Assembly: GCF_000725125.1 (NCBI RefSeq)
Contig: NZ_JFCB01000020.1
Span: forward strand, 1-64,000
Reading direction: 5' to 3'
Length of the DNA: 64,000 bases
Source: Streptomyces toyocaensis
GTDB taxonomy: Bacteria > Actinomycetota > Actinomycetes > Streptomycetales > Streptomycetaceae
Shown here piece after piece: positions 58,741-64,000 of the stretch. The notes under the pieces were generated by a model, which was not told the origin of the DNA, did no database searches, and saw only the letters and a list, made by a program, of their open reading frames with translations. Within the stretch, counting starts at the first letter, position 1. Each line of letters opens with the position of its first letter. A program made the translations under genes and the position numbers.

Positions 58741-59405
58741 CGGGGGCCTCCGGCGGACGGTGCGGGCATGTACTGGGGCGGCGCGTAGGGGTCGAGGCCC
58801 ACCTGTTCCTCGGGCGGGCCCTCGGCGGCGAGCCGGGCGACCGCGTCGCGCTCGTCACCGGCGAGCGCGGGCAGTGTGGCGGAGACGGAGCTCAGCAGGT
58901 CCGCCCAGGGAGCGCGGTCGTCGAGCAGGGCGAGGCGCAGCAGCTCCAGTCCGGCCCGGTGCTCGGTGAGCAGGCGCAGGCCGGTCTCCGGGTCGGTGGC
59001 GGCGAACTCCAGCACGACGGCGAGGTGGTCGGGCAGTTCGTCGTCGGTGAGCCGCCAGCCGGCCCTGGCGTAGGTCTGCTTCAGGCGCACCAGGGCGAGG
59101 CCCCGCTTGCGGGTGTCGCCGTGGGCGTAGTAGGTGAGGTACGGGCAGCAGCGTTTGCGGTGGTCGAAGGTGGCGACATAGGCGGCGGCCAAGGCTTCGG
59201 TGCCGGCCTCCTCGGCGCGGTCGACGAAACGGAGCAGAGGTCCGCCCACCGCGGCGGGCAGCGCGGGGGCCGTCCGCCGGGCCAGGGACAGATGGCTGGT
59301 GTGCTCCTCGCCGGGATAGCCCAGGAGCAGGGACTGGACCTGCCATGCGTACGTGTGCCAGGGCTGGGTCCGGTGCGCGGGCCTGAGCCTGAACTTGTTC
59401 CTCAT
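58737..59405 (-). CDS. narJ: Nitrate reductase assembly chaperone
   Basis: A 222-residue acidic chaperone of the NarJ/TorD type. It inserts the molybdenum cofactor and keeps NarGH soluble until it is attached to NarI; it is not part of the final enzyme. Seen are 'WQVQSLLLGYPGEEHTSHLS', 'YVATFDHRKRCCPYLTYYAH' and 'GDTRKRGLALVRLKQTYARA', typical of actinobacterial NarJ. Its start overlaps the narH stop by 4 bases and its stop overlaps narI. Confidence 0.94.
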   Translation of the reverse strand: MRNKFRLRPAHRTQPWHTYAWQVQSLLLGYPGEEHTSHLSLARRTAPALPAAVGGPLLRFVDRAEEAGTEALAAAYVATFDHRKRCCPYLTYYAHGDTRKRGLALVRLKQTYARAGWRLTDDELPDHLAVVLEFAATDPETGLRLLTEHRAGLELLRLALLDDRAPWADLLSSVSATLPALAGDERDAVARLAAEGPPEEQVGLDPYAPPQYMPAPSAGGPR

Positions 59406-61102
59406 GGCTTGGGTTCGACCTCCCCGCCGCTGTCGGGGCTGCCGGGACGGTCCCCGTCGCCGGGCGGGAAGAGGCCGGGTGGGCTGCCCTTGCCGTCCCA
59501 GTTGAGGAGGTTGACGCGGGTCCCCTTGTCGGCCGGGGTGGCCGGGGTGTCGGAGAGCTGGCGGTCGCGCAGGGCGAGGTAGTTCTCCACCGCGATGGGC
59601 GCGGCGCCGCCGGACGCCTCACCGAAGGGGCCGGAACCTCCCATCCCGGGGCCGCCCTCGTAGTCGAGGCTGCACTCGGTGGCCAGCTCCTCCAGCTGGT
59701 GGGCCTGCTCGGCGTGCGCCGTCGGGATGACGTACCGCTCGTCGTACTTGGCCAGGGCCAGCAGCCGGTACATGTCGTACATCTGCTCCTCGCCCATGCC
59801 GACGGCCTCGGGAATGGAGGCGTCGGGCTCGCGGCCCAGGTTGATGTCGCGCATGTAGGCGCGCATGGCGGCCAGGCGGCGCAGCACCGCGTCCACGGGC
59901 GCGGGGTCGCCGGCGGTGAACAGCTGGGCGAGGTAGTCGACGGGGATGCGCAGGGCGTCCACGGCGGCGAAGAGGTTGCGGTGGTCCTCGGCGTCCTGTC
60001 CGGTGTCGCGGACCGCGTCGACGACCGGGGACAGCGGGGGGATGTACCAGACCATGGGCATGGTGCGGTACTCCGGGTGCAGCGGCAGGGCCACCTTGTA
60101 CGTGTTGATGAGGGCGTGGATCGGGGAGCGCTGGGCGGCCTCGATCCAGTCCCGCGGGATGTCCGCCCGCTCCGCCGCGGCGACCACCTCGGGGTCGTTC
60201 GGATCGAGGAAGACCTGCCGCTGGGCCTCGTAGAGGCCGGTGTCGTCGGGGGTGGAGGCGGCCTCCAGCACCTTGTCGGCGTCGTAGAGGACCAGGCCGA
60301 TGTAGCGCAGCCGGCCGACGCAGGTCTCGGAGCAGACGGTGGGCAGGCCGACCTCGATGCGCGGGAAGCAGAAGGTGCACTTCTCGGCCTTGCCGGTGCG
60401 GTGGTTGAAGTACACCTTCTTGTACGGGCAGCCGGTGACACACATCCGCCAGCCCCGGCAGCGGTCCTGGTCGACCAGGACGATGCCGTCCTCCTCGCGC
60501 TTGTAGATCGCGCCGGAGGGACAGGACGCCGCGCAGGACGGGTTGAGGCAGTGCTCGCAGATGCGCGGCAGGTAGAACATGAAGGTCTGCTCGAACTCGA
60601 GCTTGATCTTCTCCGAGACCTCGTTGAGCAGCACGTCCTTCTCACCGTGCTCCGCCGATCCGCCGAGGTCGTCGTCCCAGTTGGCCGACCAGGAGATCTT
60701 CATGTCCTTGCCGGAGATGAGGGACTTCGGGCGGGCGACGGGGGTGTGGTCCTGCAGCGGGGCGTTGGTCAGTGTCTCGTAGTCGTACGTCCAGGGCTCG
60801 TAGTAGTCGTCCAGGGACGGCAGGACGGGGTTGGCGAAGATGGTGATCAGCTTCTTGAAGCGGCCGCCCGCCTTGAGGGCGAGCCGGCCCTTCTTGTTCA
60901 GCTCCCAGCCGCCCCGCCACCGCTCCTGGTCCTCGTAGCGGCGCGGATAGCCCTGGCCGGGCCGGGTCTCGACGTTGTTGAACCACACGTACTCGACGCC
61001 GGTGCGGTTCGTCCACGCCTGCTTGCAGGTGACCGAGCACGTGTGGCAGCCGATGCACTTGTCGAGGTTCATCACCATCGCCATCTGGGCCATGACGCGC
61101 AT
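59402..61102 (-). CDS. narH: Respiratory nitrate reductase beta subunit (Fe-S)
   Basis: A 566-residue Fe-S protein carrying electrons from NarI to NarG. Four cysteine groups are visible: 'KCIGCHTCSVTCKQAW' near the N-terminus, 'CEHCLNPSCAASCPSG', 'CRGWRMCVTGCPYKKVYF' (Trp replaces a Cys, giving the 3Fe-4S cluster) and 'KCTFCFPRIEVGLPTVCSET'. I chose ATG 61102, 1 base after the narG stop; a longer frame would overlap narG. Length is normal. Confidence 0.95.
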   Translation of the reverse strand: MRVMAQMAMVMNLDKCIGCHTCSVTCKQAWTNRTGVEYVWFNNVETRPGQGYPRRYEDQERWRGGWELNKKGRLALKAGGRFKKLITIFANPVLPSLDDYYEPWTYDYETLTNAPLQDHTPVARPKSLISGKDMKISWSANWDDDLGGSAEHGEKDVLLNEVSEKIKLEFEQTFMFYLPRICEHCLNPSCAASCPSGAIYKREEDGIVLVDQDRCRGWRMCVTGCPYKKVYFNHRTGKAEKCTFCFPRIEVGLPTVCSETCVGRLRYIGLVLYDADKVLEAASTPDDTGLYEAQRQVFLDPNDPEVVAAAERADIPRDWIEAAQRSPIHALINTYKVALPLHPEYRTMPMVWYIPPLSPVVDAVRDTGQDAEDHRNLFAAVDALRIPVDYLAQLFTAGDPAPVDAVLRRLAAMRAYMRDINLGREPDASIPEAVGMGEEQMYDMYRLLALAKYDERYVIPTAHAEQAHQLEELATECSLDYEGGPGMGGSGPFGEASGGAAPIAVENYLALRDRQLSDTPATPADKGTRVNLLNWDGKGSPPGLFPPGDGDRPGSPDSGGEVEPKP

Positions 61103-61103
61103 C

Positions 61104-64000
61104 TCAGTACTCCACCTCCTGGTTCGCACGGCGCCGGATGACGGTGACCTCGTCGCGCTGGTTGCCGGTCGGTCCGAGATAGTTGAAGGCGTAACTCAAC
61201 TGGGCGTAGCCGCCGATGAGGTGGCTGGGTTTGATCAGCAGCCGGGTCAGGGAGTTGTGGATGCCGCCGCGCCGCCCGGTGGTCTCGGTGCGGGGCACGT
61301 CGATGAGCCGGTCCTGGGCGTGGTACATGTACACGGTTCCCTCGGGCATGCGGTGCGAGACGACCGCGCGGGCTGCGACGACGCCGTTGCGGTTCACGGC
61401 CTCGATCCAGTCGTTGTCCCGCACTCCCACCTTCGCCGCGTCCTGGGTGCTCATCCAGATGGTCGGACCGCCCCGGGACAGGGACAGCATGAAGAGGTTG
61501 TCCTGGTACTCGGAGTGGATGGACCACTTGTTGTGCGGGGTCAGGTAGCGCACCGTCACGCCGAGTTCGCCCGTCTCGCCGAGACGCGGTTCGTCGAAGA
61601 GCGCATGCATGTTCAACGGTGGCCTGTACACGGGCAGTTGTTCACCCAGAGCGGTCATCCAGTCGTGGTCGAGGTAGAAGTGCTGGCGGCCGGTGAGGGT
61701 GTGCCAGGGCTTGGACCGCTCGACGTTGACGGTGAAGGGCGAGTAGCGCCGCCCGCCGGTCTCGGAGCCGGACCACTCGGGTGAGGTGATGACCGGGACC
61801 GGGGCGGCCTGGGTGTCGGCGAAGGTGATCCGCTTGCCCTCGTGCTCGGCGGCCAGATCGGCGAGCCGGGTGCCGGTGCGGGCCTCCAGGGTGTGGAACC
61901 CCTGGGTGGCGAGGTGGCCGTTGGTGGTGCCGGACAGGGCGAGGATCGCCTCGCAGGCGTGGGAGTCGCGGGCGATCGAGGGGCGGCCGTCCGCGACTCC
62001 TCCGCGCACGGTGCCGTTCTTGTGCCGCAGGTACTCCAGTTCGCGGTCGACCTTGAAGGTGACGCCCTTGGTGGTGGCGCCCAGGGAGTCCAGCAGGGGG
62101 CCGAGGGCGCCCATCTTGTCGGCGACGGCACCGTAGTCGCGCTCCACGGTGATCAGTTTCGGCATCGTGCGGCCCGGAACCGGCTCGCACTCCCCCGCCT
62201 TCCAGTCCCGTACCCGCCCGTGCGGGGTGGCCAGCGCGTCGGGGGTGTCGTGCAGCAGCGGCGCGGCCACCAGGTCCTTGCGCACGCCGAGGTGGCCGGC
62301 GGCCTGGCGGCTGAACTCCTTGGCGAGGGTGTGGAAGATGTCGAAGTCGGTGCGGGTCTGCCAGGGCGGGGCGATCGCCGGGTTGAAGGAGTGCACGAAG
62401 GGGTGCATGTCCGTGCTGGACAGGTCGTACTTCTCGTACCAGGTCGCGGCCGGCAGCACGATGTCGGAGAAGACGGTGGTGCTGGTCATGCGGAAGTCGA
62501 GGGTGAGCAGCAGGTCGAGCTTGCCCTCCGGTGCCTCGTCGCGCCAGACCACGTCGCGCGGGCGGGCGTCCGGCGGGGCCTCGGTGGCCCGCACCGAGGA
62601 GTCGGTGCCCAGCAGGTGTTTGAGGAAGTACTCGTTGCCCTTGGCCGACGAGCCCAGCAGATTGGCCCGCCACACGGTGAGCACCCGGGGGAAGTTCTCC
62701 GGCGCGTCCGGGTCCTCGCCGGCGAACCTGAGCCGCCCGGACTTCAGTTCGTCCACGACGTGGTCGGCCGGTGCCCTGCCCTCGCGTTCGGCCTCGTCCA
62801 CGAGGTCCAGCGGGTTGCGGTCGAACGTGGGATAGGAGGGCATCCAGCCCATCCGGGCCGAGGCGGCGATGACGTCCGCCGTGCTCTTCCCGGCGAACGG
62901 TCCGCCGGCGCCCGCCGCGGCGAGGGTGTCGGCGGAGAACGGGTCGTAGCGGAACTGGTCGCTGTGCAGGTACCAGTAGGCGGTCTGGATCATCTGGCGG
63001 GCGGGACGGTTCCAGTCGGAGGCCGTGGCGATCGCCGAGTAGCCGGTGATCGGACGGACCTTCTCCTGACCGACGTAGTGCGCCCAGCCGCCGCCGTTGA
63101 CGCCCTGGCAGCCGGTCAGGGTGGTCAGGGTGAGGAACGCGCGGTAGATGGTGTCGGAGTGGAACCAGTGGTTGGTCCCGGCCCCCATGATGATCATGGA
63201 GCGGCCTCGGGAGTCCTCCGCGTTGGCGGCGAACTCCCGGGCGATCCGCGCCGCCCGGTCGGCGTCCACTCCGGTGATCGCGGCCTGCCAGGCCGGGGTG
63301 TACGGCTCGTCCGGGTCGTCGTAGCCGGCGGGCCAGTTCCCGGGCAGTCCCTCGCGGGCCACGCCGTACTGGGCGAGCAACAGGTCGAAGACGGTGGTCA
63401 CCAGCCGTCCGGCCACCCGGCGCACCGGTACTCCGCGGCGCAGCCGTGCGGCACCGCCGTCCGGGGTGTCGAAGCGGGGCAGGCCGACGACGGCGGGCGG
63501 CTCGTCGCCGCCCTCGGCGGACAGCAGGGGGCGCACGTCACCGAGGTCGAGGTTCCACTTGCCGGCGCCGGACTCGCCGAAGCGGTCGCCGAGGGTGCCG
63601 CCCGGAACCACGGGCAGGCCCGTGGCGCCGTCCAGCAGCACGGTCCTGAAGTCGGCGTTCTCGGCCCGGGCGTGCTCGCCGCCGAGGTCGGAGGCGGTGA
63701 GGAACTTGCCCGGCGTGTACGTGCCCGGCTCGTCCTCGCTCTCGTCGAGCGCGACCAGGAAGGGAAGGTCGGTGAACCGCCGGACGTAGTCGGCGAAGTA
63801 GGGGGTCTCTCGGTCGACGAAGAACTCCTTGAGGACCACGTGCCCCATGGCCATCGCCAGCGCGCCGTCCGTGCCGGGCTGCGCGGCCAGCCACTCGTCG
63901 GCGAACTTCACGTTGTCCGCGTAGTCCGGGGAGACCGCCACCACCTTCTGGCCGCGGTAGCGGGCCTCGGCCATCCAGTGGGCGTCCGGGGTGCGGGTCA
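61104..64000 (-). CDS. narG: Respiratory nitrate reductase alpha subunit, 5' end outside window
   Basis: About 965 C-terminal residues of the molybdopterin catalytic subunit. The N-terminal part with the Fe-S cluster and the Mo-ligand Asp lies beyond the right edge. Visible motifs: 'MIIMGAGTNHWFHSDTIYRA' , 'TGCQGVNGGGWAHYVGQEKV', 'DFRMTSTTVFSDIVLPAATW' and 'LYMYHAQDRL'-type residues near the end ('GTVYMYHAQDRLIDVPRTET'). NarG reduces nitrate to nitrite on the cytoplasmic side of the membrane. The operon order narG-narH-narJ-narI is the usual one. The promoter is outside the window. Confidence 0.96.
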   Translation of the reverse strand, partial: TRTPDAHWMAEARYRGQKVVAVSPDYADNVKFADEWLAAQPGTDGALAMAMGHVVLKEFFVDRETPYFADYVRRFTDLPFLVALDESEDEPGTYTPGKFLTASDLGGEHARAENADFRTVLLDGATGLPVVPGGTLGDRFGESGAGKWNLDLGDVRPLLSAEGGDEPPAVVGLPRFDTPDGGAARLRRGVPVRRVAGRLVTTVFDLLLAQYGVAREGLPGNWPAGYDDPDEPYTPAWQAAITGVDADRAARIAREFAANAEDSRGRSMIIMGAGTNHWFHSDTIYRAFLTLTTLTGCQGVNGGGWAHYVGQEKVRPITGYSAIATASDWNRPARQMIQTAYWYLHSDQFRYDPFSADTLAAAGAGGPFAGKSTADVIAASARMGWMPSYPTFDRNPLDLVDEAEREGRAPADHVVDELKSGRLRFAGEDPDAPENFPRVLTVWRANLLGSSAKGNEYFLKHLLGTDSSVRATEAPPDARPRDVVWRDEAPEGKLDLLLTLDFRMTSTTVFSDIVLPAATWYEKYDLSSTDMHPFVHSFNPAIAPPWQTRTDFDIFHTLAKEFSRQAAGHLGVRKDLVAAPLLHDTPDALATPHGRVRDWKAGECEPVPGRTMPKLITVERDYGAVADKMGALGPLLDSLGATTKGVTFKVDRELEYLRHKNGTVRGGVADGRPSIARDSHACEAILALSGTTNGHLATQGFHTLEARTGTRLADLAAEHEGKRITFADTQAAPVPVITSPEWSGSETGGRRYSPFTVNVERSKPWHTLTGRQHFYLDHDWMTALGEQLPVYRPPLNMHALFDEPRLGETGELGVTVRYLTPHNKWSIHSEYQDNLFMLSLSRGGPTIWMSTQDAAKVGVRDNDWIEAVNRNGVVAARAVVSHRMPEGTVYMYHAQDRLIDVPRTETTGRRGGIHNSLTRLLIKPSHLIGGYAQLSYAFNYLGPTGNQRDEVTVIRRRANQEVEY

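Noticed and set aside
1..64000. CRISPR arrays, transposases, integrases, att sites
   Set aside because: No regularly spaced repeats, no DDE or tyrosine recombinase motifs and no terminal inverted repeats were seen; remnants here look like in-place decay.

Overview
The window is high-GC actinobacterial DNA, most likely from a Streptomyces. Third codon positions are almost all G or C, GTG starts are common, ribosome sites are purine-rich, and the families are typical of that genus: DUF574 methyltransferase, MoxR/VWA/SWIM cluster, narGHJI, two-domain VOC protein, DUF998, P1 peptidase. No rRNA, tRNA, CRISPR array, integrase or transposase was seen. It reads as chromosomal DNA with several regulator-target pairs and some decayed gene fragments.

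Left part (1-8.4 kb): two tandem DUF4139 (MuiA-like) genes, the first cut by the window edge; an EthD/carboxymuconolactone-decarboxylase pair divergent from an HxlR regulator; a lone TOPRIM protein; an OsmC peroxidase; a P1-family peptidase; a Nudix remnant that keeps its Nudix box; and an AraC-GyrI regulator broken by one in-frame TAA.

8.4-21.0 kb: the most striking block, a five-gene, 12.6-kb operon on the minus strand. In transcription order it encodes a DUF4132 protein, a 1680-residue protein I cannot assign, a MoxR-type AAA+ ATPase, a DUF5682-VWA fusion and a SWIM zinc-finger protein. Three junctions are 4-base ATGA overlaps and the fourth gap is 5 bases. The content parallels E. coli yehI/yehL-yehM-yehP-yehQ, whose function is unknown. 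This is the best candidate for an undescribed system.

21-32 kb: a flavin monooxygenase divergent from a TetR gene across an array of repeated operator-like sites; a DUF998 membrane protein; a P1B-4 metal-exporting ATPase divergent from an NmtR-like nickel/cobalt sensor with a clear operator; a pirin; an MFS pump; a frameshifted LacI remnant beside a 40-bp palindrome; an SGNH hydrolase and a TetR gene.

32-46 kb: a second-type NAD-dependent DNA ligase with an altered active-site motif, small enzymes, a phosphoribosyltransferase, RidA, a VOC protein, two methyltransferases, pyruvate carboxylase and a secreted subtilisin, the last two each followed by a strong hairpin terminator.

46-64 kb: DoxX and MazG-like proteins, a fragment of a streptogramin-lyase-like propeller, a P2-type cation ATPase, a DHA2 drug pump with an ABM monooxygenase, a secreted EEP-family phosphohydrolase, a PTS EIIBC permease with RpiR-like operators, a Nudix hydrolase, a flavohemoglobin with an NsrR-like box, a secreted serine hydrolase, and the nitrate reductase operon narGHJI (narG runs off the right edge). 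Flavohemoglobin and nitrate reductase lie close together, which fits coupling of nitrate respiration to nitric-oxide detoxification.
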